A DNA stretch of 25,144 nt from Candidatus Helarchaeota archaeon. Lineage in GTDB: Archaea > Asgardarchaeota > Lokiarchaeia > Helarchaeales > HEL-GB-A. The stretch lies in the NCBI GenBank assembly GCA_016840125.1, contig JAEOSY010000235.1, forward strand, positions 1-25,144. Direction: 5' to 3'. The translations under genes and the position numbers were made by a program. The notes under the pieces were generated by a model. The model made no database searches. It was not told where the DNA came from and worked only from the letters and a program-made list of their open reading frames with translations. Shown here in pieces: positions 6,484-13,513 of the stretch. Position 1 is the stretch's first letter, and each line of letters opens with the position of its first letter.

Positions 6484-7686
6484 CTACTTTAGCTGGGCAT
6501 TTATTTTTTTAATTAATTCCAGGTTGTAGAGGGCTTTGAATTTTTCATTTTCCCATCCCCGTATTAACCGATTTTCTAATTGTTTCATGCCTAACTGTTT
6601 TAGAGTTTTACAAATTCGTTCAATATTCGGCTTTTCTTTCAAAATTTCTTCGATTGCTGACGCCTTTTGCACTAAACCCGAACGGATACGGTAGGACCAC
6701 ATTTTCCTCTTCTGATTATATGTGGTAATGGCATTAACTAGACCCCCAATTTTACAATCAGTCCCCACTAATTCACCCGTAAATAAGTCCTTAGGTGGTT
6801 GCCAGCCATATCCTTCTAATAACTGTAATTGGTCTTGTTTTGATGAGATCTCTATTGCAGTAAGTCCAATATCATAGAAGTTTTTATTATTAAAAGCTTT
6901 AATTTCCTCCGAATTCAGGCCATACCGGAAAAATAATTCATTTGCTAGCCCCATTAACTCTACTTTCAATAATAGAAATTCTTCTTTTCTTGAAAATCGT
7001 TGCAGTAGATTCAGGCAATCATCGATCGTCCCTTGATATTGATTCCAACGCTTTTTTAAAGAGGGGAGGGTATAGAGAAAGGGATTAACTAGTTTTGTAT
7101 TGCGACTCTTCTCAATATTAAATCCTGCTTGGATTTCCCAGAGGTCTAATCCTGTTATCACTATTGGAATGTTATAATTCATCAGAAATCGGCTTAACAT
7201 AGGAACATGAACAAGTCCACCGCAGAGTTTACATTGTATCCCTCCAGTAGACAGTGTAGATATACCAAATCGAAATAGACGATTTAACAGTAGCGTTGGA
7301 GCTCTGATGAAAATGTGATCAACGCCTAGTTGGTCAGTCAACCTGTTAATATTCTCCTTTACTCCATCATAAAAATTTCCTTTATCTGTTGTAAAGGCGA
7401 GAACATTTAAATCATATTTTTCTCTTGCCAGAATCAGCGCAGCGGAACTATCCTTTCCTCCACTTAAAGATACTAATGCGTCATATTCGTAGTTCTCTTT
7501 TTTAACCTTCTCAAATATTTTTGGTAATTGTTCTTTAGCTTCCCTACGGAACTTCAAAAATTCTTTCGAACTCTTCTCCCATTCGATGCACTGATTGCAC
7601 GTCCCATCAGTGGTGATTCTGATAGGTTTCTGAAGGAGTGTATCGAATGTTTCGACATTTAAACATCGCTTACATTCACTTGCCAT
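6484..7686 (-). CDS. PP-loop (N-type) ATP pyrophosphatase, WbpG/PseA-like amidotransferase family
   Basis: The 400-residue enzyme has SGGKDSS (75-81), the pyrophosphate-binding PP-loop of N-type ATP pyrophosphatases, which adenylate a substrate before sulfur or nitrogen transfer. CxxC pairs at C5/C8 and C30/C33 form a likely N-terminal zinc ribbon. A further CKLC (152-155) and a TDCKIGGL motif near residue 310 resemble N-acetyl sugar amidotransferases (WbpG/PseA). Those enzymes usually pair with HisH/HisF-like glutaminase subunits, none of which is nearby, so tRNA thiolation or another substrate is possible. The ATG start at 7686 directly follows an A8 run and lies 45 nt after the TATA box at 7731-7738. 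The C-terminal 80 residues are basic and helical. Confidence 0.75.
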   Translation of the reverse strand: MASECKRCLNVETFDTLLQKPIRITTDGTCNQCIEWEKSSKEFLKFRREAKEQLPKIFEKVKKENYEYDALVSLSGGKDSSAALILAREKYDLNVLAFTTDKGNFYDGVKENINRLTDQLGVDHIFIRAPTLLLNRLFRFGISTLSTGGIQCKLCGGLVHVPMLSRFLMNYNIPIVITGLDLWEIQAGFNIEKSRNTKLVNPFLYTLPSLKKRWNQYQGTIDDCLNLLQRFSRKEEFLLLKVELMGLANELFFRYGLNSEEIKAFNNKNFYDIGLTAIEISSKQDQLQLLEGYGWQPPKDLFTGELVGTDCKIGGLVNAITTYNQKRKMWSYRIRSGLVQKASAIEEILKEKPNIERICKTLKQLGMKQLENRLIRGWENEKFKALYNLELIKKINAQLK

Positions 7687-7709
7687 TTTTTTTCATGCCC
7701 TAGAGTTTA

Positions 7710-7723
7710 TCACCTTGTGGTGA
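7710..7723. promoter_or_regulatory. Small hairpin in the leader of the PP-loop gene
   Basis: TCACC (7710-7714) and GGTGA (7719-7723) are exact complements around a 4-nt loop. The element lies between the predicted transcript start and ATG 7686 and contains an AGGTGA on the minus strand, so it could mask or mimic a ribosome-binding site. Confidence 0.25.
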
Positions 7724-7730
7724 AAAACTG

Positions 7731-7744
7731 CTTAAAAGCTCCCC
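7731..7744 (-). promoter_or_regulatory. G-rich/TATA promoter of the PP-loop gene
   Basis: On the minus strand this reads GGGGAGCTTTTAAG, ending 45 nt before ATG 7686. It is divergent from the GTPase promoter at 7797 and shares the G-rich-plus-CTT arrangement with it. Confidence 0.5.
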
Positions 7745-7783
7745 AAAAACACCAAAGTTGACTAAAGTCTTCGACACTTCTTT

Positions 7784-7801
7784 TCCGCATTTTGATGCGG
7801 A
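7784..7801. promoter_or_regulatory. 6-bp inverted repeat overlapping the second GTPase promoter
   Basis: TCCGCA (7784-7789) and TGCGGA (7796-7801) are exact complements with a 6-nt spacer. The right arm is the G-rich block of the promoter at 7797-7811, so a protein bound here would compete with or assist TFB. It is the clearest candidate operator in the window. Confidence 0.4.
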
Positions 7802-7811
7802 GCTTATAAAA
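7797..7811 (+). promoter_or_regulatory. G-rich/TATA promoter of the second GTPase gene
   Basis: GCGGAGCTTATAAAA ends 45 nt before the GTG start at 7856, the common spacing in this window. Confidence 0.55.
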
Positions 7812-7855
7812 CAATTTAGGTACATGGATTTGAAAACTGGATGAAGTGATTTAGA

Positions 7856-8479
7856 GTGTTAATTGATTTTGGTCAAAGAACCGTGCAAAGTAAAATTGTT
7901 TTTTATGGATGCGCCATGTCTGGGAAGTCAACAGCTCTTAAAGGGCTTCATAGCCAATTAAATGGGAAAGAACCGTTGGTTTCAATTGAAACTAGCCATT
8001 CAAACAACAGTCGAACGCTTTTTTATGATTATGGATCACTTGATTTAACATTTGGTACATGGAAACTAAAACTTAACTTCTGGACTGCAACTGGGCAAGA
8101 TTTTTACTGTGCCACAAGATCCACTGTCCTCCAGGGAGCTGATGGCATCATTTTCGTCGCAGATTCTCAAGATAGCTTAATAGACGATAATATTAAGAGC
8201 TGGAATGAGTTGAAATCATTCTTCAGCTCGCGTTTGGAGTCTATTATTCCTGTTATAGTTTGTTTAAATAAGCGAGATCTCCCTGAATTAGTAACAGGGG
8301 CTTATGTACGAACAACACTCGAGCTGCTGTCAAATACTCCAATTTATGAGACAATCGCAACTAAAAGTGAAAATATATATCCAGCGTTCAGAAATCTACT
8401 TGAACGCATATTTCAAATCCATAAGGCAGCAAAAACTTCTATAATGAACCAACTTAAAGATCGTACAGATGCTAATTGA
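7856..8479 (+). CDS. MglA-like small GTPase (second copy)
   Basis: This 207-residue GTPase is paralogous to the one at 2452-3006. The P-loop is GCAMSGKST (18-26), RTLFYDY (53-59) marks the switch I region, and TATGQDFY (77-84) is switch II with the DxxG Asp replaced by Thr, as in MglA. GADGIIFVADS, NKRD (139-142) and ETIATKS follow. The C-terminal 15 residues are polar and basic and are absent from the first copy. GTG 7856 is the start because the N-terminus then aligns with the paralogue from residue 1. It is followed on the same strand by a roadblock-like gene and a small pilin-like gene next to the pilus cluster. Probable role: a GTP-dependent switch acting through the roadblock partner, perhaps on the pilus (inference). 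Confidence 0.9.
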   Translation: MLIDFGQRTVQSKIVFYGCAMSGKSTALKGLHSQLNGKEPLVSIETSHSNNSRTLFYDYGSLDLTFGTWKLKLNFWTATGQDFYCATRSTVLQGADGIIFVADSQDSLIDDNIKSWNELKSFFSSRLESIIPVIVCLNKRDLPELVTGAYVRTTLELLSNTPIYETIATKSENIYPAFRNLLERIFQIHKAAKTSIMNQLKDRTDAN

Positions 8480-8495
8480 ATCATCATTGATGATT
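8479..8495. repeat. Perfect palindrome after the GTPase stop codon
   Basis: AATCATCATTGATGATT is symmetrical around its central T and begins at the last base of the GTPase stop codon. ATTTTTATT follows, so it may end the GTPase transcript; it could also be a regulator site for the roadblock-like gene 48 nt downstream. The half-site CATCA/TGATG recurs at 13413-13426. Confidence 0.35.
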
Positions 8496-8542
8496 ATTTT
8501 TATTAGATGAAGTTTTAAGCACTTTTTTAATAGGAGATGTAA

Positions 8543-9019
8543 ATGGTTAAGTCTGATGAAAAATTTCATCGTTTATCTCAGTTGAAAAAGCGCGAATCTC
8601 TTTCTAAAGATACCAAACGTTTCTCCACTCATAAAATCCGGATATGTCAGACCGAATTAGAAGAAATTATTGACGAAAAAAACTTTTATAGTGGTGGAAT
8701 TATACAAGATGACCAGGTTTTGGTTCTTTCAAAGACACAGGACCCCCGAGTTAGCCTCTTAACTTTTGCAGAAGATATTAAAACAACTTTTAAAGCATAC
8801 GAAAAAAAGAACAAGGAATTAGGGGGGTGTTCCGATATACTTTTAACCTTTCCGCAAAGATCCATTTTAATTCGTAAATTAAATGATCTAAGTAATTCTA
8901 AAACTCCCCATGTAAATCAATTTTGGATAGTGATTACTTTAAACCCTTCAAAACGAAATTTTAAGGAAAAAATTAATCAGTTATCTAGAAATATCTGCGA
9001 AACTCTTTTTATCACTTAA
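8543..9019 (+). CDS. Divergent roadblock/LC7-like protein paired with the second GTPase
   Basis: The 158-residue protein begins with a basic, polar extension (about 1-32) absent from the other roadblock proteins here. A roadblock-like core follows: helix TELEEIIDEK, strands GGIIQDDQVLVLSKT, a helix near FAEDIKTTFKAYEKK and strands DILLTFPQRSILIRKL. The last motif closely parallels EVMISYPNRKVFIQKL of the gene at 671-1048, supporting the assignment. A clear GGAGATG lies 4 nt before ATG 8543. It sits 63 nt downstream of the MglA-like GTPase and probably acts as its partner or scaffold. The basic N-terminus could contact membrane or nucleic acid. Similarity is modest, so the fold is the main claim. 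Confidence 0.65.
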   Translation: MVKSDEKFHRLSQLKKRESLSKDTKRFSTHKIRICQTELEEIIDEKNFYSGGIIQDDQVLVLSKTQDPRVSLLTFAEDIKTTFKAYEKKNKELGGCSDILLTFPQRSILIRKLNDLSNSKTPHVNQFWIVITLNPSKRNFKEKINQLSRNICETLFIT

Positions 9020-9065
9020 AACCACTAATCAGATAGAAGTTATATTAATTTTATATTTGAATAAA

Positions 9066-9080
9066 GCGGATCTTATATGG
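9066..9080 (+). promoter_or_regulatory. Promoter of the 39-residue pilin-like gene
   Basis: GCGGATCTTATATGG resembles the shared motif with T in place of G before CTT. The TATA box lies only about 22-30 nt before ATG 9102, so the transcript would be leaderless or nearly so. Confidence 0.4.
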
Positions 9081-9101
9081 ATTTTTAGATGACGTTATGA
9101 T

Positions 9102-9221
9102 ATGGTAGAGCTAACTCTTGAAAAAGCAATCCTGATTGCTATAAGCCTTACAATTGCGGTTATGGTTGGGCTTCAACTAATTCTTCCTTTAATTGAATGG
9201 ATAAAAACTTTAGTTAATTAA
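9102..9221 (+). CDS. 39-residue single-helix pilin-like protein
   Basis: This short gene encodes MVELTLEKAILIAISLTIAV followed by MVGLQLILPLIEWIKTLVN, one long hydrophobic helix with Glu before it and a basic end. LTLEKAILIA aligns with PIMEEGILIA and PIMENALTLV of the two small proteins at 13514 and 13749. All share a hydrophobic residue, Glu, any residue, Ala/Gly, then Ile/Leu, reminiscent of the Glu-led H-domain of type IV pilins. There is no leader peptide before the Glu. A promoter at 9066-9080 supports it as a real, nearly leaderless gene. It converges on the TadA-like ATPase gene, and the two stops share TTAA at 9218-9221. Filament subunit or small assembly factor: inferred. Confidence 0.6.
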   Translation: MVELTLEKAILIAISLTIAVMVGLQLILPLIEWIKTLVN

Positions 9222-11263
9222 GAGTCAATCTCCATCCATAATCGTTGGAATCCCTTAATCACAGGTTTTAAATCAGTTACACTTTCGTTCAGCATATTTC
9301 TCAGAAGGATTTTAATTTTCTCAACCTCCGATGTGAATCGTGATTCGTTCACAAACTCTCCCCGTAAGTTATTAATCTCCTTTATTGTCATGGATTTCTT
9401 GTAAAGGTCGCGAGGTGTTTGATAGATATCGATTAACTGGTCCTTTTCCGCATCACGAATGAAAATATCATGGTAAGTTACATTAATTTTTTCAGTGGTG
9501 CCAGGATTTACTGGTATCTCGTCCATTATTTCGGTTATACGCGTAATCCGCCTGAGAGTCTTTCCTTTACGCTTTATTTTTTTCATATGGATAATTATAT
9601 CCAAGTTCTTAATAAGCACTGGCGGAATTGCATCATCATACACAAAACGTTCTACAATCAACTCCGGGGACGTTCCATGAGCTGTTGCGAGACAACGCCC
9701 CAAGCCTACTTTCAGGAGATAGAAAAAGGCTTTAACAGCATCGGATTTAATCAACTCCCCAATAAAAATACTATCCGGTGTTCGGTGGAGACTTTCCTTT
9801 ACTTGATACGCTTTGGATGAAAAATATTCTGCAGCTTCTACATCGGGACTCACCTGAAAGCGAGATTGTCGGCATTCAAAGGCGGATTGGTCGATACTTT
9901 CAATTACATCTTCAATATAGACCTTTCTCCACGTTTTATCTCCAAGCATATCCAGACTATTTATGAGTGTAGTTTTCCCACTACCTGGTTCCCCAATAAC
10001 GAGTATGCACCGCCCATGAAACCAGCAAAAAAGTAAATAAGCTGCAGCTTCAATTGTCATTGTTTTATTAGCGATTAAATCCGTAATTGTTAGCACTTTC
10101 TTATGTAATTTGCGTATTCTCATCTGAAAGCCATCTACAGCCAACGAAGCTATCTCCAAAGTAGTTCTCACATGGAAGTAATCAGTTATTATCTCTGTTT
10201 TAAGAAAGGGGTGTGATTCATCAAGTAGCTGTTCTGCTTCGATCCGTACAGTCGTTTTCCAATTTTCAACCTCAGTTGATGTGAGGGAAATCGTCGTTTG
10301 ACACCGCCCAAATCGCCGGTGATCAATGTAATATTTCGATCTCAGGGCGTCCAGGTAGATTTCCTCGATCTCATCATCAAGTAATAAGGCCATGACAGGA
10401 TTCATCCTTGTTATTTCGAACGAGATTAATTCAGCAAGGTAAGAAATAAGTTGACTGGATAATGATGAATATTGCTGGCGAATTAATTGCATCGCTAGTT
10501 TCTTCTCCGAACGAAGTACCTCCCTCAATTTCATTAACCGTTCTGGATCGAAAATGGAATCGAGTTTAGAGCGCGTGGTTTTGATAGTTTTCGTAAAAAT
10601 TTCTGCTAGAGCCGGATCTTCAAGAATGGTGGAAACTTTGTAAATAAATTCCTGAGAATCACGCCTCTTTTCAATCAAGATGTTATATGCATGGACTTGG
10701 TAAGAAGTATGACGTTCTGTTAGCTTAGGGGGCTGTGATGTAATGTCATCTACACCCATATCCCCAAGAATTATGGAGTAAATTTCTGAAAGTCCCTTGC
10801 CGCCAATATTTAACTCATGGTATTTCTTTATGATTGCACTTCTCTCAAGTATCGACCGACATTTATTTAAAAATTGTAGGTAATGGGCAGAGCATTTCTG
10901 GCATTCTTCTTTTTTGAATAGATTCTGAGTGATCATTCGTATTTCTTGACTGATTTCTTGATAAGCTTTTATCAAATCGGTAAATATCAACCCTTCGCTA
11001 TATCTATTCCCTATAATTCGCTCCCAAAAATGATTTTGCTTCGTCTTACACCTTTTATCTTCGGTACAAGCCCCTCTTTCTTGAAAAGAAGTATCTTTAA
11101 ATTTTAAAAGAATCTCAGTTAAATGGCGCGAATAATCTTTAAAATATGTTAATTGGTCCTTTGTCAGCTTATTTCTTCCTTCTTTGGTATTAAAAATGAT
11201 CTCCGTTACATCCAGATTATTTTGAATTACTTTAATGATATTTTTAAAACATATTTGATTCAA
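9218..11263 (-). CDS. TadA/GspE-family pilus secretion ATPase
   Basis: The product is a cytoplasmic hexameric motor that would power filament assembly or secretion. Of 681 residues, the C-terminal half carries the type II/IV secretion ATPase core: N-domain around LLLDDEIEEIYLDA (293-306), Walker A GEPGSGKTT (424-432), the IED box (450-452), a degenerate Walker B region SIFIGELIKSDA (498-509) and the His box ATAHGTS (526-532). The N-terminal 290 residues are family-atypical, with C66, C72, C121, C124 and C135 as possible metal ligands. TTG 11263 is the only standard start, but it has no ribosome-binding site and the frame stays open at least 46 codons upstream, so the N-terminus is probably incomplete. 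It lies opposite the TadC-like platform gene. Confidence 0.9.
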   Translation of the reverse strand: MNQICFKNIIKVIQNNLDVTEIIFNTKEGRNKLTKDQLTYFKDYSRHLTEILLKFKDTSFQERGACTEDKRCKTKQNHFWERIIGNRYSEGLIFTDLIKAYQEISQEIRMITQNLFKKEECQKCSAHYLQFLNKCRSILERSAIIKKYHELNIGGKGLSEIYSIILGDMGVDDITSQPPKLTERHTSYQVHAYNILIEKRRDSQEFIYKVSTILEDPALAEIFTKTIKTTRSKLDSIFDPERLMKLREVLRSEKKLAMQLIRQQYSSLSSQLISYLAELISFEITRMNPVMALLLDDEIEEIYLDALRSKYYIDHRRFGRCQTTISLTSTEVENWKTTVRIEAEQLLDESHPFLKTEIITDYFHVRTTLEIASLAVDGFQMRIRKLHKKVLTITDLIANKTMTIEAAAYLLFCWFHGRCILVIGEPGSGKTTLINSLDMLGDKTWRKVYIEDVIESIDQSAFECRQSRFQVSPDVEAAEYFSSKAYQVKESLHRTPDSIFIGELIKSDAVKAFFYLLKVGLGRCLATAHGTSPELIVERFVYDDAIPPVLIKNLDIIIHMKKIKRKGKTLRRITRITEIMDEIPVNPGTTEKINVTYHDIFIRDAEKDQLIDIYQTPRDLYKKSMTIKEINNLRGEFVNESRFTSEVEKIKILLRNMLNESVTDLKPVIKGFQRLWMEIDS

Positions 11264-11401
11264 AAAATTATTTTTTTGACCATTGGAAGTGGAAATACAC
11301 TTTTCACAATCAAATTCAACAAATTTAGAGGGTTTATTATAGGTTGGATTGAATTCCTCCTTAGTTGAATGAGTACAATCTATAGTTTCCAGATAATACA
11401 G
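11264..11401 (-). other. Open, protein-like upstream extension of the TadA-like ATPase frame
   Basis: The ATPase frame continues without a stop from TTG 11263 back to CTG 11401 and beyond. The 46 codons encode a sensible segment, including KFVEFDCEKCISTSNG with a Cys pair like those further along the protein. CTG 11401 lies 39 nt after the TATA box and about 9 nt after GGAAGG, matching the start geometry of neighbours. Alternatively, ATG 11424 enters this frame if one base is missing from the A5 run (11404-11408). Confidence 0.5.
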
Positions 11402-11439
11402 GATTTTTCGCCTTCCTTTATCATATGTATGCTTAAAAA

Positions 11440-11453
11440 TATTTAAGCCCCCT
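11440..11453 (-). promoter_or_regulatory. G-rich/TATA promoter of the TadA-like ATPase gene
   Basis: On the minus strand this reads AGGGGGCTTAAATA. It is 177 nt from TTG 11263 but 39 nt from the in-frame CTG 11401, one reason to suspect the true start is upstream of the TTG. Confidence 0.5.
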
Positions 11454-11463
11454 CTGATTGAAA

Positions 11464-11478
11464 GCGGAGGTTAAATAC
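11464..11478 (+). promoter_or_regulatory. G-rich/TATA promoter of the plus-strand pilus operon
   Basis: GCGGAGGTTAAATAC lies about 10 bp from the divergent ATPase promoter, so both arms of the pilus cluster fire from one back-to-back promoter pair. The TATA box ends 83 nt before the TTG at 11561. Confidence 0.45.
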
Positions 11479-11560
11479 TTTTTTTTATACATTTGTAAAG
11501 TTTAATCGCATTAAGAGAGAATTTGAAGTTAGAATTTCTCTTGAATAGGCATTTCAAACT

Positions 11561-11821
11561 TTGAGGTGTAAAAAAATATCCGCACTGCTATCTATCATTG
11601 TCTTGACGGTTTGGGGGTTGGCACTTTTCTATCTAGCCTTCGCAGATGAATGGGTCTCATTTTTTATTATTGCCTCTGCGTTTATACTTAGTTTATTCTT
11701 CATCAACGATGTTCTTTTTTTTCTCTCATGGGCACCAGGAGTCCAAGACTTAATCATTATTCTTGGGTTCGTTATCGGCAGTCTAATTATGGTCCGGTTT
11801 TTGACCTTAATCAACACCTAG
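11561..11821 (+). CDS. Small three-helix membrane protein of the pilus operon
   Basis: This is an 86-residue, highly hydrophobic protein with likely membrane segments at about 8-28, 33-53 and 63-82 and a basic N-terminus (MRCKKIS), giving an N-in orientation. I do not recognise the family. It is the first gene of the plus-strand pilus operon and ends 54 nt before the TadC-like platform gene, so an accessory role in the assembly platform is likely but inferred. The start is uncertain: TTG 11561 overlaps GAGGTG, which would itself be a good ribosome-binding site but has no standard start codon at the right distance downstream. Only 12-codon frames occupy the gap to the next gene. Confidence 0.55.
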   Translation: MRCKKISALLSIIVLTVWGLALFYLAFADEWVSFFIIASAFILSLFFINDVLFFLSWAPGVQDLIIILGFVIGSLIMVRFLTLINT

Positions 11822-11875
11822 AGGGAATACATGAGATGAAAAAATATCGGACTGGCAAGCGAGGGATGGACTAAA

Positions 11876-13396
11876 ATGGTAGTAGTTCGGGATGGATTTT
11901 ATGTAAAATATTGTAAATTTTTTCAATTTAGTGGATTACTTAAAAAGCTAGGTCAGAAGATTTTAAGTAAAAAGCTTTCTGGAATTGCAGATTACCTCAA
12001 TAGAAGCTACGCGCTTTTACCAATGGAGATTATTGCTGCTTGTATGGGGACTTTTCTTTTAACTTTCATTCCGCTCATGATCATACTTCTTCAAGTCCAT
12101 CTCATACTAGGACTGATTATTCCCATTTTTGTAAGTTATTTAACAGCCTATACTGTTTTTAATTATCCCATAGCAAAATATAATCAAATACAACGTATTC
12201 TTTTGCAGTATAGCGATCTGGCGTTTCAAGATCTGTCTTTGATCTTAAATACCACAAATTCTATTTTTGATGCTGTCCAATTTCTATCAAAAGCGCGATA
12301 TCCTGTTCTTTCTGAGAAATTCAGTGATATTCTCTTCGAAATAACATTCAATCGTAAATCTCCTGAATTTTTAATCAATCAATTTCTCTATGAGTTGCCT
12401 TCTGGGGAATTAAAGGAACGTTTATTAACGATTATGGCTACAAACTTTCAGCCTGACAAGCTCCTGAACCAAATGGAAAATATAGCGGGTGAGAAAAGGT
12501 TGGAATACTCAATAGCTACTGAGCAACTAGAAAATAAGCTACTTATTTTAATGGCAATCTGTTTGTTTCTTCCTATGGTTTTTGGCTTATTCCTTTCGTT
12601 CCTGGGTACTACTGGAAACTACCTCTGTTTGATAATTTTTCCTCTATTTATAATATCAATACATAAATTAAGAGATCGAACCATGAAAAACCAGTTTGAA
12701 TTATTTGGCGAAGAGAGTGTGTTAGAACACGAGGAGCTAGGTGGAAGGGATTCTGAGATGTTAGAGTTCTTGAATTTTTTAACCTACTTTGGAAATGAAT
12801 TGAAGCGTAAGGTACCTCCGGAAATTGCCCTGCTGAAAGCGTATACCGCTTATAAAGGCCACCTATCTCAATTAATTAAGCAAAGCAGTATCGAGATTTT
12901 TTGTGGGGGGAGTTCATTTGAAGAGGGTTGGAGCCAGTTGAAGGAGGGCCTTACTAGTTCTCAAGTTCATTTCCTCATGAACCTAATAAGTAGAATGGTA
13001 GAAAAGAGTTCCAGTGAGGCAGGGGAACGTGTTATTTCAACTCTCCATCAAATGAAAGTGAATCGGGAATTGATTAGGGAACGTGAGAGCGTTATAAAAG
13101 CTCAGCAATTTAAAATAAAATTTCTAATTTTTATTATGGCAGGGGTCATAGGATTAATTGCGGGACTAACACCAATGCTGATTCAAATGAGTTCTTTAAT
13201 TTCTTTCCCTGAAAACGGAGTAGAGGTTCGATTCTTGGATTCTTTTCCTATAACGCTGAGTTTATGCCTCATGGTGGTTTACTCGGGGCTCTTTTTGGCG
13301 AAATTGGTTAAAATTCAGAGACCTGCCCGATTTTCGCTTTGGGCCTTACTAATTTTTATCATCCTTTGTTTTATATCCAGTTCCTTGTTAGGTTAA
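11876..13396 (+). CDS. TadC/GspF-like pilus assembly platform protein with duplicated F domain
   Basis: The 506-residue polytopic protein is the membrane platform on which the TadA-like ATPase would act. It contains two type II secretion F modules. The first (about 95-240) includes DLSLILNTTNSIFDAVQFL and LPSGELKERLLTIMATNF, then a helix pair (LLILMAICLFLPMVFG). The second (about 285-450) includes LNFLTYFGNELKRKVPPEIA and SRMVEKSSSEAGERV, then IFIMAGVIGLIAGLTPML. Further helix pairs lie at about 50-90 and 465-505. Two F domains in one chain are typical of archaeal pilus TadC proteins. The ATG start follows GAGGGATGG by a few bases. It is co-directional with the small membrane gene upstream. 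The catalytic partner is encoded divergently at 9218-11263. Confidence 0.88.
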   Translation: MVVVRDGFYVKYCKFFQFSGLLKKLGQKILSKKLSGIADYLNRSYALLPMEIIAACMGTFLLTFIPLMIILLQVHLILGLIIPIFVSYLTAYTVFNYPIAKYNQIQRILLQYSDLAFQDLSLILNTTNSIFDAVQFLSKARYPVLSEKFSDILFEITFNRKSPEFLINQFLYELPSGELKERLLTIMATNFQPDKLLNQMENIAGEKRLEYSIATEQLENKLLILMAICLFLPMVFGLFLSFLGTTGNYLCLIIFPLFIISIHKLRDRTMKNQFELFGEESVLEHEELGGRDSEMLEFLNFLTYFGNELKRKVPPEIALLKAYTAYKGHLSQLIKQSSIEIFCGGSSFEEGWSQLKEGLTSSQVHFLMNLISRMVEKSSSEAGERVISTLHQMKVNRELIRERESVIKAQQFKIKFLIFIMAGVIGLIAGLTPMLIQMSSLISFPENGVEVRFLDSFPITLSLCLMVVYSGLFLAKLVKIQRPARFSLWALLIFIILCFISSSLLG

Positions 13397-13412
13397 CCCC
13401 TCCCTTTATTCT

Positions 13413-13426
13413 CATCAGATTTGATG
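13413..13426. promoter_or_regulatory. 5-bp inverted repeat abutting the pilin-like promoter
   Basis: CATCA (13413-13417) and TGATG (13422-13426) flank GATT and run straight into the G block of the promoter at 13426-13437. The same half-sites occur in the palindrome at 8479-8495, so one regulator could recognise both, though short arms make chance likely. Confidence 0.25.
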
Positions 13427-13437
13427 GGGCTTATATG
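13426..13437 (+). promoter_or_regulatory. G-rich/TATA promoter of the pilin-like/HerA genes
   Basis: GGGGCTTATATG ends 77 nt before ATG 13514, giving a leader of about 50 nt. It indicates that the pilin-like and HerA-like genes can be transcribed independently of the platform gene. Confidence 0.55.
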
Positions 13438-13513
13438 TGTTTTTTATTGTGTATAATTGAAGTGTTGATAAATATGGGATTCTATATTCCATCTGCAAGA
13501 ACGTGAGGTAGTA

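Noticed and set aside
11842..11874. Short frames between the small membrane gene and the TadC-like gene
   Set aside because: Twelve codons or fewer, no domain and no conservation evidence.
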